A DNA stretch of 64,000 nt from Lelliottia sp. WAP21 (GCF_020532665.2 NZ_JAIWPG020000004.1:310001-374000), one strand, 5' to 3'. Shown: positions 21,430-31,429, counted from the first letter of the stretch. Numbers and translations: made by a program. The notes: generated by a model from the letters alone, not told the origin.

Positions 21430-22986
21430 TTATTCACTGTCCTTAACGAAATCAGGCTGCCACTGTATAAAGTCCGGCAACGGCATTGGACGGCTAATCC
21501 AGTACCCTTGCAGGTAATTCACCCCATGCTCTCGTAACCATGCAGCCTGTTCGGGCGTTTCTACGCCTTCCGCTACGGTGACCATATTCAGTCGGTGGGC
21601 AAGCGTGAGCACGGCATCCAGCACGGGCGAGGTCACGGTCTCGGTTCCGATCGCATTGACGAAGCCCCGGTCGATTTTAAGGTAATCCATGGTAAAGCGC
21701 TCAAGATAAATCAGCGCACTGTGCCCGGTGCCAAAATCGTCTATCGCAATTTCAAATCCTTCATGATGGAGCCACTCAAATAAGGAGCGGGCTTCACGCT
21801 GATTGATCATGTCACGCTCGGTGATCTCCAGCACCACCTGGAAGTGATCGGGAGGTAAGGAGGCCTTGAAGAGGCGCATGTCCTCTTTAAAGGATTCTGC
21901 ATGCAGATGGCCTGGGGCGATATTAATGCCCAGTTTGGCGCCCGGCGGCAACACGGTTTGTAATACCGGCGCATCACGGATAATCAAATCAAAAAGATGC
22001 AGCGTCAGGGGAACAATTAACTTTTGCGCTTCGGCAAAATTAATAAAGGCATCCGGTGGGATTTCGCCCATGGTGGGATGTCGCCAGCGCATCAAGACTT
22101 CAGCCCCGCTCATTTTAAGCTGTCCGGCGTCCACTACGGGCTGGTAAACCACGTAGAACTGCCCGCGCTTGATGGCGGCAAGGATCTCTTTACCTGGATT
22201 CAGGCGGACCGTCAGAATGTAATAACTGAGCGTGCCGGCAGCAATGCCGCATACCAGCCCAAACAAGAGGGCAAAGAACAGCTCATCGGGCGTCCACTTT
22301 TGCGCGTAAAGATTGATTTTAAGCGGAACACCGTTAAGCGTGGCGGTGCGGGTCGGGATCTCATGCAGGTCGCGGGTGTTGAATAAGTTGGATGACATCG
22401 TCGTCAACGCTTTGTCGCCTATCACGATGGCGATGCCGGTGAAGTCATTCTGACGTTCGGTATAGAGCAAGTAAGGCGTCAGGTTAATATTAATAGAGGT
22501 GAATACGCCGCCGTCACGAATGAGTGGATTTCGATACCAGATGGCAATCGCGGGGCGGTTCGGCAGCATCGGCGTACCCGGGAGGAGCTCAATGTCGACG
22601 GGTTTGGTGATATCCAGTTCAGGGATTAATGACTCAATAGAGTAGTTCATGGTTCCCGTAGCGGAGGAACAGAAGGCCATTTTATCCCTGACCAGTAAAA
22701 AAGCCCGCACGTTAATGCTAAAGGCGGCTCGGGAGGTCAGTTTTGCGCTGACTTCGTCGCAGTGGCCGAGCGTGAGCGGCTGGAGGGCATCAATGGAGGT
22801 CTTAAGCTCGTCAAAATAGCTTTCCATATAGACGTGGAGATCGGTAATCAGGGTATCTAACTTTATTTCCCGCTTATGGTAGCTCCAGAAAAATTGCAGT
22901 GAGCCGCAGAGCAGGGCGATCAGGATGCCAGCGAGGATACTGCCAGTCAGTACTTTGCGGTTGCTGGAAAAGTAGCGGGTGAACAT
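21430..22986 (-). CDS. pdeN: PdeN (Rtn), CSS-domain cyclic-di-GMP phosphodiesterase
   Basis: 518 residues from ATG 22986, the E. coli length. Two membrane helices (about 12-32 and 235-258) bound a periplasmic CSS domain with the redox motif FCSSATG and an upstream partner cysteine in LGHCDE. The cytoplasmic EAL domain (about 265-505) has EVLMRWRHP in place of EAL, then NIAPGHLH, EITERD, DDFGTGHS, KIDRGFV and VAEGVET. Members of this family hydrolyse c-di-GMP, with activity controlled by the periplasmic disulfide and proteolysis. ATG 22995 is an alternative start. As in E. coli it sits between yejA and mepS. Confidence 0.9.
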   Translation of the reverse strand: MFTRYFSSNRKVLTGSILAGILIALLCGSLQFFWSYHKREIKLDTLITDLHVYMESYFDELKTSIDALQPLTLGHCDEVSAKLTSRAAFSINVRAFLLVRDKMAFCSSATGTMNYSIESLIPELDITKPVDIELLPGTPMLPNRPAIAIWYRNPLIRDGGVFTSININLTPYLLYTERQNDFTGIAIVIGDKALTTMSSNLFNTRDLHEIPTRTATLNGVPLKINLYAQKWTPDELFFALLFGLVCGIAAGTLSYYILTVRLNPGKEILAAIKRGQFYVVYQPVVDAGQLKMSGAEVLMRWRHPTMGEIPPDAFINFAEAQKLIVPLTLHLFDLIIRDAPVLQTVLPPGAKLGINIAPGHLHAESFKEDMRLFKASLPPDHFQVVLEITERDMINQREARSLFEWLHHEGFEIAIDDFGTGHSALIYLERFTMDYLKIDRGFVNAIGTETVTSPVLDAVLTLAHRLNMVTVAEGVETPEQAAWLREHGVNYLQGYWISRPMPLPDFIQWQPDFVKDSE

Positions 22987-23101
22987 AAACGTCATTGTTC
23001 CTGAATTACCGTGGGGACCATTCTCACGGCTAAACTTACGACATCCTATGACTGTAGTCGGGATTATGACCGAGCCACGATGACATCTCTGACCTGAAGG
23101 C

Positions 23102-23128
23102 AAAAAAAAACACTGCCGAAGCAGTGCT
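23102..23128 (-). terminator. Intrinsic terminator of mepS
   Basis: On the minus strand AGCACTGC-TTCG-GCAGTG forms a stem capped by a UUCG tetraloop, followed by nine T bases. It lies about 50 bases past the mepS stop. Confidence 0.9.
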
Positions 23129-23176
23129 TAGTTTTATCATATTGTCAGCCAAGGGGATAACCGGCAATACAATAGA

Positions 23177-23746
23177 TTAACTGCGGCTCAGTACGCGACG
23201 CGCTTCGTTATAGCGCTTCTTCCAGTATGGCTCGTTCATGCTGGAGATGGTCACACCGCTGCTGGTGGAAGCATGGACAAACTGGTCGTTACCGATGTAG
23301 ATCCCCACATGACGTCCGGTTGAACCTGCACGGAACAGAACTAAGTCACCGGTGCGCAGCTTAGTGCGGGAGATTGACTTGCCCATTTCCTGCTGTTCAT
23401 ATGTGGAACGCGGGAGATCTAATCCAAATTGCTCACGGAAGGTCCGCTGGACGAAACCAGAACAATCGATACCTTTTTTGGTGCTGCCGCCAAGACGATA
23501 ACGCACGCCTTTCCAGTCAGCATACTGGTCCATAATACGGGACTTCACGTCCAGATTACGTACCATATTCTCAAATTCATCCTGAGAGGCTTGCAGTGAC
23601 GAGGCATCTTCCATGCCCACAACACGCGTCTCAGGATGCATATTCTTTGCGGTGTTCGTCGTACTACATGCTGAAAGCAGGACCGCCACTGCAATCGCCG
23701 GGATTCCCCGCAAGATATATCTCAAAATCGGTTGAGATTTGACCAT
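23177..23746 (-). CDS. mepS: MepS (Spr), murein DD-endopeptidase/LD-carboxypeptidase lipoprotein
   Basis: 189 residues. The signal peptide ends in the lipobox LSAC with lipidated Cys27. The C-terminal NlpC/P60 domain carries the catalytic triad: Cys95 in GIDCSGF, His146 in GRHVGIY and His158 in FVHAS. It cleaves D-Ala-mDAP crosslinks so the sacculus can grow, and in E. coli it is controlled by NlpI/Prc proteolysis. It is preceded by a 415-base gap with notable inverted repeats. Confidence 0.96.
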   Translation of the reverse strand: MVKSQPILRYILRGIPAIAVAVLLSACSTTNTAKNMHPETRVVGMEDASSLQASQDEFENMVRNLDVKSRIMDQYADWKGVRYRLGGSTKKGIDCSGFVQRTFREQFGLDLPRSTYEQQEMGKSISRTKLRTGDLVLFRAGSTGRHVGIYIGNDQFVHASTSSGVTISSMNEPYWKKRYNEARRVLSRS

Positions 23747-23771
23747 GTTGATTATTTTCCCTTGAAGTCCT

Positions 23772-23789
23772 TAACGATAAATATCGTTA
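23772..23789. repeat. 18-base perfect palindrome upstream of mepS
   Basis: TAACGATA-AA-TATCGTTA, 26 bases before the mepS start codon. It could be a protein-binding site or a hairpin in the mepS leader next to the ribosome site. No matching regulator was recognised. Confidence 0.6.
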
Positions 23790-23992
23790 TAAAAATGCCA
23801 AACGTGACGAGACTAAATACCTGCGCACTTTGAGACAATTCTTTATGGTCAAATCTGTGGTTTAACGCACAAATTTATTCAACACGAGAATAATTATCTC
23901 TGTGAGGCAAAACGAGTTCGAGATTAACCGATTGCTTAGGTCATTGCGAGCAAAAAGAGAGGTTTTTTTATAAGAAATTGTGATACAGAAAG

Positions 23993-24053
23993 TGAATATG
24001 CTGCATAGCGCGAAATGCCGCCCGTTTAGGTTAAAAACCGTGCAACATATTCA
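23993..24053. repeat. Long stem-loop, 13-bp arms
   Basis: TGAATATGCTGCA (23993-24005) and TGCAACATATTCA (24041-24053) pair with one mismatch on the plus strand. On the minus strand the mismatch becomes a G-U pair. The 35-base loop is GC-rich. It could be part of a small RNA or leader; no known family was recognised. Confidence 0.5.
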
Positions 24054-24116
24054 TTTGTATCGGGAATAAGATGACAAAAGAATGACAAAATGTGAATGGG
24101 TTGGCGAGAAAATAAC

Positions 24117-24138
24117 CAGGGATCGAAAACGATCCCTG
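24117..24138 (-). terminator. Terminator-like hairpin after lpxT
   Basis: CAGGGATCG and CGATCCCTG form a perfect 9-bp stem with a 4-base loop, 24 bases past the lpxT stop on the minus strand. Only a weak T-tract (TTATTTTC) follows. Confidence 0.65.
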
Positions 24139-24161
24139 ATGGATAGCATTAATGAAGGTTA

Positions 24162-24881
24162 TTAATTTGTTCTAATCTTGTTACGCCCACCAGGTAAATA
24201 GTGGTTAAAGAGCGTGACCAGACGATCGCTTAACGGCGTCATCAACACCCATGGCAGGCCAATCAGTACGGCGGAAAGCGATCCGATGACAATATCGGTC
24301 AACCAGTGCGCACCGATCATTACGCGTGGGAAGGCGAAGACCACAACGATAATAAGGGCGATGGCGAAGGCTTTTTTGCCGAAATAACGCAGCATGAAGC
24401 CCGAGAAAATAAGCAGCATCATCCCATGATCGCCCGGGAAACTGTCTTTCGAAGCGTCTTTAGTCGGTATATGCAGCAGTTCACTGACGCGATAAATATC
24501 CGGGAAGGAGAGCGACGGGCTGGCGCGTTTTACCGGCATCAGTCCCTGCGCGAGCTGGTTAATCACTACGGCGGTGAGCAACATCACCAGTCCAATCATA
24601 ATGATTCGCCGACGCCCTTCGACATCGGCTTTACGCCAGAAGGAGAGCATCAGGCAGCCCATCGCCAGCAATGAAATGCCATCGAAGGCGCGATTGTTGG
24701 TCAGCGCAACCAGCCACAAGAAGGCGCGGCTTTTTACCAGCTCCTGGTTAAAGAAGTGGAACAGGCCGGAGTCCAGTGGAAACCAGAAGCCATGGTTCAG
24801 CGGCAGATACCAGGAGAGAAAGAGGGCCACTCCAAGCGCATTCATCAGTAAAATTAGGGGAAGTCTTTTCATCATCATCAT
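24162..24881 (-). CDS. lpxT: LpxT, lipid A 1-phosphate phosphotransferase
   Basis: 239 residues, a PAP2-family membrane protein with about six helices. The phosphatase motifs are KRASPSLSF (motif 1), SFPGDHGM (motif 2) and RVMIGAHWLTDIVIGS (motif 3). E. coli LpxT (YeiU) moves a phosphate from undecaprenyl diphosphate onto the 1-position of lipid A on the periplasmic side. Four in-frame ATGs at the start (24881 to 24872) leave the exact start open. It follows yeiR by 25 bases and is probably co-transcribed with it. Confidence 0.92.
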   Translation of the reverse strand: MMMMKRLPLILLMNALGVALFLSWYLPLNHGFWFPLDSGLFHFFNQELVKSRAFLWLVALTNNRAFDGISLLAMGCLMLSFWRKADVEGRRRIIMIGLVMLLTAVVINQLAQGLMPVKRASPSLSFPDIYRVSELLHIPTKDASKDSFPGDHGMMLLIFSGFMLRYFGKKAFAIALIIVVVFAFPRVMIGAHWLTDIVIGSLSAVLIGLPWVLMTPLSDRLVTLFNHYLPGGRNKIRTN

Positions 24882-24906
24882 GTCGGTAATGTATTCGACG
24901 GAAACG

Positions 24907-25893
24907 TTAGTCGTCCGAACTTAAACGAAGCTTCAACAAGCTTGCCTGTAGGGCATTCCAGTCCGGGTTAACCGCACTAATTAACTCTATTCGGCTATCC
25001 GGTGGTGCAACGTTTTGCGTTTCAATGAAAAAATCGGCGCCCTGGCGATTGATCCTTACCAGGCCATCGGCGGTGCGCATGATGCCTTTCACTCGTTCAA
25101 CGGGGGCCAGGCGCGCCCACTCAAGGATCCCGATGGTGTCAAACCGCGTATCGGCATCAAAGATCCAGCCGCAGGCCTGGTGCCCCTGGCCGCTGTTCAG
25201 ATTGCGACGCCAGCGCTGATGTTCAGGCAGGCTCAGTGCCGCCAGCCCTTTTTTCGCCGAGTGGGTGTGTGAATGTGCATCACTGGCAGGCAGCTCAACG
25301 GTATTGAGCCGGGGGAGATCGAGCAATGCGCCATCTATATTGCCTTGCGTGGCGTGGATAAGGGTGCGATTGCCGCCAAAATGCTGCCACCAGGTATCCA
25401 GTGCCGCACGGCTTTCCGGCGTGGATCGGTCCTCTTTATTGGCAACGATAATATCGGCAGAGGCCAGTTGGTCGCGGAAGTTGTCGTTTTGCACCGCTTT
25501 CTCATCCAGAAGCTGGCGAGGATCAAGAAGACAAAGCGTGGCCTGCAGGTCGATCCAGGGTTCATAAACCGGTGCGGTGAGCAGGTCGAGGATCTGTTTA
25601 GGATGGCCTAAGCCAGTGGGTTCAATGATCAATCGGTCTGGTTTACCCTGACGCAGCAACGTATTCAACCCCACCTGCATAGGCAAACCATTCACGCAGC
25701 ACATGCATCCGCCCGGGATCTCTTTGACCATCGCGCCGCTGTCGGCCAGTAAAGCCCCATCGATACCCACTTCACCGAACTCGTTGACCAGCACGGCCCA
25801 TTTTTCGGCGGGATCTTTATGGGCTAACAGGTGAAGAATTGAGGTGGTTTTTCCACTGCCGAGAAAACCCGTTACCAGATTGGTTTTGGTCAC
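24907..25893 (-). CDS. yeiR: YeiR, zinc-binding COG0523-family GTPase
   Basis: 328 residues, the E. coli length. The G3E P-loop GFLGSGKTT (9-17), the metal-binding CMCC (63-66), NKED at the guanine-recognition position and a C-terminal CobW_C domain are all present. A histidine-containing linker (HSHTHS) lies near residue 213. E. coli YeiR binds zinc and hydrolyses GTP, and is thought to serve zinc homeostasis as a metallochaperone. Confidence 0.93.
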   Translation of the reverse strand: MTKTNLVTGFLGSGKTTSILHLLAHKDPAEKWAVLVNEFGEVGIDGALLADSGAMVKEIPGGCMCCVNGLPMQVGLNTLLRQGKPDRLIIEPTGLGHPKQILDLLTAPVYEPWIDLQATLCLLDPRQLLDEKAVQNDNFRDQLASADIIVANKEDRSTPESRAALDTWWQHFGGNRTLIHATQGNIDGALLDLPRLNTVELPASDAHSHTHSAKKGLAALSLPEHQRWRRNLNSGQGHQACGWIFDADTRFDTIGILEWARLAPVERVKGIMRTADGLVRINRQGADFFIETQNVAPPDSRIELISAVNPDWNALQASLLKLRLSSDD

Positions 25894-26015
25894 ATCTACT
25901 CCAGGACAATATGATCATGCTGTAACAATGATGCGTAATCCTGGTCGAAAATGACAGTGATGAGAAGGGAAAAGCGAACGGAAAAGGTCTCCGTCCGCTT
26001 TTAAAGCAAAAAATG

Positions 26016-27482
26016 TTAATGCGCGAGGGTGTCGACGACGGCCTGGCGCGCACCGTCCCGAGCGATGCGACGGTACGCGTCGCTCACCGCTGTTACAAAG
26101 CCAGGGTTCTTCGGCAGGTCGCTGCCAAAAATTTCCGACAGGGTCAGCAGGGCGTTAACACGTTCATCATCGCTGCTGTTTTCAACCCGTGACCGAATTT
26201 TGTCGCTCAGCGGATCGCGCACGTCAATAGAATTGCCGCACTCATCCACACCGCTTACGTAGCGCATCCATCCGGCGATACCCAGAGCCAGTAATGGCCA
26301 ACGGCTTTCGCGCGCAATAAGAACGCGAATCCCTTCCAGCATCCGTTGTGGAAGCTTCTGACTGCCGTCCATCGCGATCTGCCAGGTGCGATGCTGCAAG
26401 GCCGGATTGGCAAATCGCGCAACGAGGCTGTCGGCGTAAGCGGTAAGATCCACCCCGGTAATGCGTAACGTCGGGGCCTGCTCGTCAAGCATCAGGCGGC
26501 GGGCCGCATCCCGAAAAGCGTCATCTTCCATGCATTCATTAATGTGGGCGTACCCGGCCAGATAGCCCAGATAGGCCAGAAACGAGTGACTGCCGTTGAG
26601 CATGCGAAGTTTCATCTGTTCCCAGGGGAGAACGTCCTGCACCATTTGCACCCCGGCGAGTTCCCACTCTGGACGGCCGGCGACAAAATTATCTTCCACC
26701 ACCCACTGGATAAAAGGCTCGCAGCTGATGGCGCAAGGATCTTCAACGCCCAGCTCACGGGCGATCTCGGCCAGCGATTCTTCGGTTGCTGCCGGTACGA
26801 TACGATCGACCATGGTACCCGGGAAGCTCACCTGTTCGGCGATCCATTCGGCAAGCTCAGGCGAACGCTTCTGGGCCATGCCGAGAACCGCGTTTTTTAC
26901 GACATGGCCGTTATCAGGGATGTTATCGCAGGACAATACGGTGAACGGCAGCAGGCCGCGTTCGCGACGACGATGCAGAGCCTCGACCAGAATGCCCGGC
27001 GCCGAATGCGGTTCTAGCGGGTTTTCCAGGTCGTGAAGGATACGCGGGTTTTGTGTGTCCAGCTTGCCCGTCGCAGGATCGATGCAATAGCCTTTTTCGG
27101 TAATGGTCAACGACACAATGGCGACCTGCGGCTCACAGAATTTCTCAATAATGGCTGCCAGGGAATCGAGCTTTGCATTCAGGCATTCATGGACCGCGCC
27201 AATGACGATCGGTTGATTGCCCTCTGCCCCTTTCTCCAGCACGGTATAGAGATGATCTTGCGCGCGAAGCTGGCTCATCAACGTGTCGCCGCTAAACAGG
27301 CTAATCTCACAAATGCCCCAGTCTCCGCCTTTCGCATTCAGCACGCGGTCAGTTAAAAGCGCCTGATGGGCACGATGAAACGCCCCGAAGCCAAAATGAA
27401 CGATGCGGGAGCGCAGTTGCTGACGATCGTACTGAGGTTGCTGAACGTGCGAGGGGAGCGAAACAGAGGCTACAGTCTTCAT
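26016..27482 (-). CDS. yeiQ: YeiQ, mannitol dehydrogenase/fructuronate reductase family oxidoreductase
   Basis: 488 residues from ATG 27482, the E. coli length. The polyol dehydrogenase family shows a Rossmann start (RIVHFGFGAFHRAHQA), the block SCDNIPDNGHVVKNAVLG, and the catalytic helix region KLRMLNGSHSFLAYLGYLAG. Paralogues such as UxuB reduce D-fructuronate to D-mannonate with NADH. It is divergent from uxuA, which dehydrates D-mannonate, so a hexuronate role fits the context. The frame is also open from GTG 27491. Confidence 0.9.
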   Translation of the reverse strand: MKTVASVSLPSHVQQPQYDRQQLRSRIVHFGFGAFHRAHQALLTDRVLNAKGGDWGICEISLFSGDTLMSQLRAQDHLYTVLEKGAEGNQPIVIGAVHECLNAKLDSLAAIIEKFCEPQVAIVSLTITEKGYCIDPATGKLDTQNPRILHDLENPLEPHSAPGILVEALHRRRERGLLPFTVLSCDNIPDNGHVVKNAVLGMAQKRSPELAEWIAEQVSFPGTMVDRIVPAATEESLAEIARELGVEDPCAISCEPFIQWVVEDNFVAGRPEWELAGVQMVQDVLPWEQMKLRMLNGSHSFLAYLGYLAGYAHINECMEDDAFRDAARRLMLDEQAPTLRITGVDLTAYADSLVARFANPALQHRTWQIAMDGSQKLPQRMLEGIRVLIARESRWPLLALGIAGWMRYVSGVDECGNSIDVRDPLSDKIRSRVENSSDDERVNALLTLSEIFGSDLPKNPGFVTAVSDAYRRIARDGARQAVVDTLAH

Positions 27483-27607
27483 GAAATACACACCTGATTA
27501 ACCATTAATTAACAATGCCAGTGTAAAGTTATATGACAACAAAGAGAATTGGTAAGCCGTAAATATCCAGATTCTGTGAGTTCGATCAATCAATGTGGCG
27601 GCGTGGA

Positions 27608-27635
27608 TTGACCGGCATAACGAAACATGTATGGT
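27608..27635 (+). promoter_or_regulatory. Candidate uxuA promoter
   Basis: TTGACC (27608-27613) and TATGGT (27630-27635) with a 16-base spacer, 51 bases before uxuA. The operator-like site lies just downstream of the expected transcription start, which suits repression. Confidence 0.5.
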
Positions 27636-27658
27636 AGTCGTCATTGCGTGAAACAATT

Positions 27659-27670
27659 TTGGTATAACAA
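27659..27670 (+). promoter_or_regulatory. UxuR/ExuR-type operator upstream of uxuA
   Basis: TTGGTATAACAA differs by one base from the palindromic core TTGGTATACCAA recalled for the GntR-family regulators UxuR and ExuR. It sits between the candidate promoter and the GAGGTG ribosome site. A half-site (AATTGGTA) also occurs near 27549. Confidence 0.65.
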
Positions 27671-27686
27671 CTTGTGAGGTGTTGCA

Positions 27687-28877
27687 ATGGAACAAACCTG
27701 GCGTTGGTACGGGCCGAACGATCCGGTTTCTCTTGATGATGTGCGTCAGGCTGGCGCGACGGGTGTTGTGACTGCACTGCACCATATTCCCAACGGTCAG
27801 GTCTGGCCGGTAGAAGAGATTAAAAAACGCCAGGCAATGTTGGCGGAAAAGGGGCTGACCTGGTCTGTTGTGGAGAGTATCCCTGTCCACGAAGATATCA
27901 AGACGCATACCGGTGAATACGACACCTGGATTGCCAACTATCAGCAAAGCATTCGTAATCTTGGCAGCTGTGGCATCGATACCGTTTGCTACAACTTTAT
28001 GCCGATTCTCGACTGGACGCGTACCGATCTTGAGTATCAGATGCCGGACGGATCGAAAGCGCTACGTTTTGACCAAATCGCCTTTGCAGCATTTGAACTG
28101 CATATTCTTAAGCGCCCGGGTGCGGAGGCAGATTATTCGTCTGAAGAGCAGCAGCAGGCACTGAAATGGTTTAACGAAGCCAGCGAAGCCGATATCGAAA
28201 AACTGACGCGTAACATTATCGCCGGTTTGCCGGGGGCTGAAGAGGGCTATACGCTGGACCAGTTCCGTTCCCGTCTGGCGGAATACGGCGACATCGATAA
28301 AAATCAGCTGCGCGAAAATATGGCCTATTTCCTGCGCGCTATCGTGCCGGTTGCCGAGGCCTGCGGATTGCGCCTGGCCGTCCATCCTGACGATCCACCG
28401 CGTCCAATTCTTGGCCTGCCGCGTATCGTATCGACCATCGAAGATATGCAATGGCTGAAAGAGACCGTTGATAGCATCAATAATGGTTTTACCATGTGTA
28501 CGGGTTCCTACGGGGTGCGTGAAGATAACGACCTGGTCCGCATGATTGAGGCGTTTGGCGATCGTATTCACTTTACGCACCTGCGCGCGACCTGCCGCGA
28601 AGAAAATCCAAAAACCTTCCATGAGGCGGCTCATCTCGGGGGTGACGTGAATATGGTGGCCGTGGTGGACGCGATTCTGAAAGAAGAACAGCGTCGCAAA
28701 CAGGCGGGGGACAGCCGCGCTATCCCGTTCCGTCCCGATCATGGGCATCAAATGCTGGATGATTTGCGTAAGAAAACCAACCCGGGTTATTCGGCTATTG
28801 GCCGTCTGAAAGGCATGGCGGAAGTGCGCGGCGTAGAGCTGGCGCTGAAAATGACTAAATATCCCGAGCTGTTGTAA
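27687..28877 (+). CDS. uxuA: UxuA, D-mannonate dehydratase
   Basis: 396 residues, a TIM-barrel enzyme that turns D-mannonate into 2-keto-3-deoxy-D-gluconate. Conserved blocks are [43 protein letters not shown] (here [12 protein letters not shown]), [28 protein letters not shown] and [11 protein letters not shown] with metal-binding His/Asp. In E. coli uxuA lies far away in uxuAB-uxuR; here it stands alone and divergent from yeiQ. The operator and GAGGTG ribosome site lie directly upstream. Confidence 0.95.
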   Translation: MEQTWRWYGPNDPVSLDDVRQAGATGVVTALHHIPNGQVWPVEEIKKRQAMLAEKGLTWSVVESIPVHEDIKTHTGEYDTWIANYQQSIRNLGSCGIDTVCYNFMPILDWTRTDLEYQMPDGSKALRFDQIAFAAFELHILKRPGAEADYSSEEQQQALKWFNEASEADIEKLTRNIIAGLPGAEEGYTLDQFRSRLAEYGDIDKNQLRENMAYFLRAIVPVAEACGLRLAVHPDDPPRPILGLPRIVSTIEDMQWLKETVDSINNGFTMCTGSYGVREDNDLVRMIEAFGDRIHFTHLRATCREENPKTFHEAAHLGGDVNMVAVVDAILKEEQRRKQAGDSRAIPFRPDHGHQMLDDLRKKTNPGYSAIGRLKGMAEVRGVELALKMTKYPELL

Positions 28878-28887
28878 GCCCGCATAC

Positions 28888-28944
28888 CCGGTAGCGTCAC
28901 GCTGACCGGGCCAATAAAAAAACCGGCCATTGAGCCGGTTTTTT
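28888..28944. terminator. Double hairpin terminator between uxuA and efpL
   Basis: A first stem (CCCGGTAGCG with CGCTGACCGGG, 28888-28910) is followed by AACCGGC-CATTGA-GCCGGTT at 28921-28940, with A- and T-runs on its two sides. The second can serve both convergent genes. Confidence 0.85.
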
Positions 28945-28979
28945 ACTTTTAAGCCGGGTAAACCCCGATTACAAGAGAA

Positions 28980-29552
28980 TCAGTCAGCGCGACCCATATA
29001 GCGTTTTTCTTCAATATGGATACGGATCTTTTCGCCAGCAGACAGATATTCCGGCACCTGCACAACCAGACCGGTCGTCAGCGTAGCGGGTTTGTTACGA
29101 GCACTTGCGGACGCGCCTTTAATACCGGGTGACGTTTCAACAATCTCCAGGTCAACGGTCTGTGGCAGTTCCAGAGCTAACAGTTGACCATCCCAGGTTA
29201 ATACCTGCATGTCCGGCATCCCACCTTCTGGAATGAACTGCAGTTCATCTTCGATCTGGTCTTTGGTGAAGATATAGGGGGTGTAATCTTCTTTATCCAT
29301 GAAGACGTATTCGTTGCCGTCAATATAGGAAAAATCAACGAAACGACGCGTCAGGGTCACAGTATCGACGATATCATCGCCTTTGAAACGTTCTTCAACC
29401 TTCAGGCCGGTACGCACATCAGCAAAGCGCATTTTGTACAGCGTCGCTGCACCACGGGCGCTCGGGGACTGAACGTCGATATCTTTGACAATCAGCAGTT
29501 TGCCGTTGTAGTTCAGCACCATACCTTTCTTAATTTCGTTCGCTCTTGGCAT
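28980..29552 (-). CDS. efpL: EfpL (YeiP), elongation factor P-like protein
   Basis: 190 residues from ATG 29552 ([20 protein letters not shown]), the E. coli length. It has the KOW-like and two OB domains of EF-P. At the tip loop it carries Arg in SPSARGAAT where EF-P has the modified lysine. It helps ribosomes pass stalling motifs, overlapping with EF-P. The frame is open 50 codons further upstream, but that stretch has no family similarity. Confidence 0.95.
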   Translation of the reverse strand: MPRANEIKKGMVLNYNGKLLIVKDIDVQSPSARGAATLYKMRFADVRTGLKVEERFKGDDIVDTVTLTRRFVDFSYIDGNEYVFMDKEDYTPYIFTKDQIEDELQFIPEGGMPDMQVLTWDGQLLALELPQTVDLEIVETSPGIKGASASARNKPATLTTGLVVQVPEYLSAGEKIRIHIEEKRYMGRAD

Positions 29553-29717
29553 TGCATTAATCCTGTTTACGAGGAGGTAAAAAATATCGCGCCAAATTAC
29601 TCGTGCGCGGCCTTTCAGGCAAGCGGAATTAGCGGCTTTTGCTATCAATACACAAAAGGTGTTACTGTGCGCCCAATGCCCGACTGCACGGGCCTCAGTC
29701 AATGATAGAGAGCATTA

Positions 29718-29972
29718 ATGAATTGCCGTCCAGACTGTGGCGCGTGCTGTACCGCACCGTCCATTTCAAGCCCCATTCCAGGGATGCCAGACGGCAAGCC
29801 TGCCAACACGCGTTGTGTACAGCTTTCTGACGAGAACCTTTGCCAGATCTTCGGCTCACCTTTACGCCCTGCGGTTTGTGCCGGGCTTCAGGCTTCCGTG
29901 GAGATGTGTGGCGTCACGCGGGGCCAGGCGATGATCTATCTTTTAGAGCTGGAGGCGCTTACCGCCCCCTAA
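29718..29972 (+). CDS. yeiW: YeiW, cysteine-cluster protein (YkgJ/UPF0153-like)
   Basis: 84 residues with the metal-binding-type pattern CRPDCGACC at residues 3-11 plus later cysteines (RCVQL, NLCQIF, AVCAGL, EMC). The family (CxxxCxxCC) probably binds an iron-sulfur cluster or zinc; its function is unknown. It is divergent from efpL, and its stop codon overlaps that of setB by three bases on the opposite strand. Confidence 0.9.
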   Translation: MNCRPDCGACCTAPSISSPIPGMPDGKPANTRCVQLSDENLCQIFGSPLRPAVCAGLQASVEMCGVTRGQAMIYLLELEALTAP

Positions 29973-31150
29973 ACATCTTTTATTCTGGTCAGACAGCCAA
30001 TGGTTACCACACACATGCCCAGGGCAATCCAGAAGACGGTGTGATAGTTCCAAATCTCCGCCACCACACCGGCCAGCGAGCCTGCAATGATCCAGCCCAC
30101 GCGCGTTGTATTGGTATAAAGCGTGGTCGCAGCTCCCGCCTGACCCGGCATAAGATCCTGAAAATAGAGCATGCCGATCCCGGCCAGAATCCCGATATAG
30201 ACCGCATTCAGCAGCTGTAAAGCCAGCAGCAGCGCAGGCGTGTTCACTGTCAGCATACCGATGTAAAAAAGTAACCCCGACACGGCGGCAATACGCATCA
30301 AAAAACGTTTACCAAAACGCTTCGCGTAATAGCCCGCAATCAGCATGGTGGGGATCTCCAGCCCCGCAGCCGCGCCCATCATTATGCCGGCCAGCTTTTC
30401 CGGCAGATGGAGTTCATCAATAATAAACAGCGGCATATTGATGATGTATAAACTGTTTGTTCCCCACATTAACGTGCAGACGCTGAATAACAGCAGCGCG
30501 TCGCGTCGGTTGCGACGGGGGGCTTCCAGCGTGCCGGTGGCGAGTTTGGGCTCTTTGCGCATGGAAGGCAGGAAGAACCACACCATGGCGCCACAGACCA
30601 CAAAGGCAACGGCAGCGCACAGATACATTACCGTGAAGCCCCATCCCATCGCCAGCGCATAGGCCAGCGGCGGACCAATGACCCACGCCAGAGAGACCTG
30701 CGCACGGAGGATAGAGCTGAACATGACCGCTTCACGTCCCGTACGATCGGCGTGTTCCCGGGCGAGGGCAAACATCTGGGGGTTTGCCGTGGAGCCAAAG
30801 CTACTCAGGAAAACGCCCACAAACAGCAACACAAAATAGTTACGATTCCAGGCAAACAACACGCAGGCAAACACGCCCAGCAGACAGCAGAAAACAATAA
30901 GGCTTTTACGGTCGCCTTTACGGTCTGAACGCCCCGCCAGAAACTGGCTCACCAGGATGCCAATCACCGCGCTGCCGGTAAAGAAGAAGCCCACCATCGC
31001 CGGGCGAACATGCACTTCGTTGGTCAGAAAGAGGCTGAGCGTCGGCGTTTGCAACGCACCGGCAATCCCCGTAAGGAAGGCAACAATCAAGAATGCCGAT
31101 GACGTCAAATCAAAAGGCTTTGGTGAGGCGGCTGCGGGGGAGTTGTGCAT
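29969..31150 (-). CDS. setB: SetB, sugar efflux transporter
   Basis: 393 residues, an MFS exporter with 12 helices; closely similar to E. coli SetB (MHNSPA start, [34 protein letters not shown]). Motif A-like [12 protein letters not shown] is at about 71-84. E. coli SetB exports lactose and glucose and has been linked to chromosome segregation. It is divergent from the fru operon. Confidence 0.93.
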   Translation of the reverse strand: MHNSPAAASPKPFDLTSSAFLIVAFLTGIAGALQTPTLSLFLTNEVHVRPAMVGFFFTGSAVIGILVSQFLAGRSDRKGDRKSLIVFCCLLGVFACVLFAWNRNYFVLLFVGVFLSSFGSTANPQMFALAREHADRTGREAVMFSSILRAQVSLAWVIGPPLAYALAMGWGFTVMYLCAAVAFVVCGAMVWFFLPSMRKEPKLATGTLEAPRRNRRDALLLFSVCTLMWGTNSLYIINMPLFIIDELHLPEKLAGIMMGAAAGLEIPTMLIAGYYAKRFGKRFLMRIAAVSGLLFYIGMLTVNTPALLLALQLLNAVYIGILAGIGMLYFQDLMPGQAGAATTLYTNTTRVGWIIAGSLAGVVAEIWNYHTVFWIALGMCVVTIGCLTRIKDV

Positions 31151-31417
31151 GTTTCTGTATCAGTGATTTAAAGAGTCGCGGGAGTTTACGCCGCTTGTCA
31201 GAAAATGAACAGATGACGGGATCAAATTAGCCACGAAAAATCAAAAAGGCATTTCAAAAATGAATGACAAGCTGAAGGTTGCTGAACGCCGCGGGAAAAT
31301 GTGTTTCAGCCATCAGCAAAGAGATGCGGGGCGCCGATAAAATGTGCTGCACTTCTAAATTCTGACACACCAATGGTAACTTTTCTTGCAAGCTTCAGCA
31401 TAAAGCGCAAGACTTCT

Positions 31418-31429
31418 TGAAACGTTTCA
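31418..31429 (+). promoter_or_regulatory. Cra (FruR) operator 1
   Basis: TGAAACGTTTCA, a perfect palindrome and a full match to the Cra consensus TGAAWCGNTTNA. It lies 88 bases before the fruB start. Cra represses fruBKA until fructose-1-phosphate releases it. Confidence 0.88.

Larger units (their letters stand above)
23747..24161 (-). other. 415-base gap upstream of mepS
   Basis: No plausible gene is visible on either strand. The stretch contains a perfect palindrome close to mepS (23772-23789), a long stem-loop (23993-24053) and a terminator-like hairpin next to lpxT (24117-24138). The mepS promoter must lie here, so the mRNA may have a structured leader. Confidence 0.5.
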
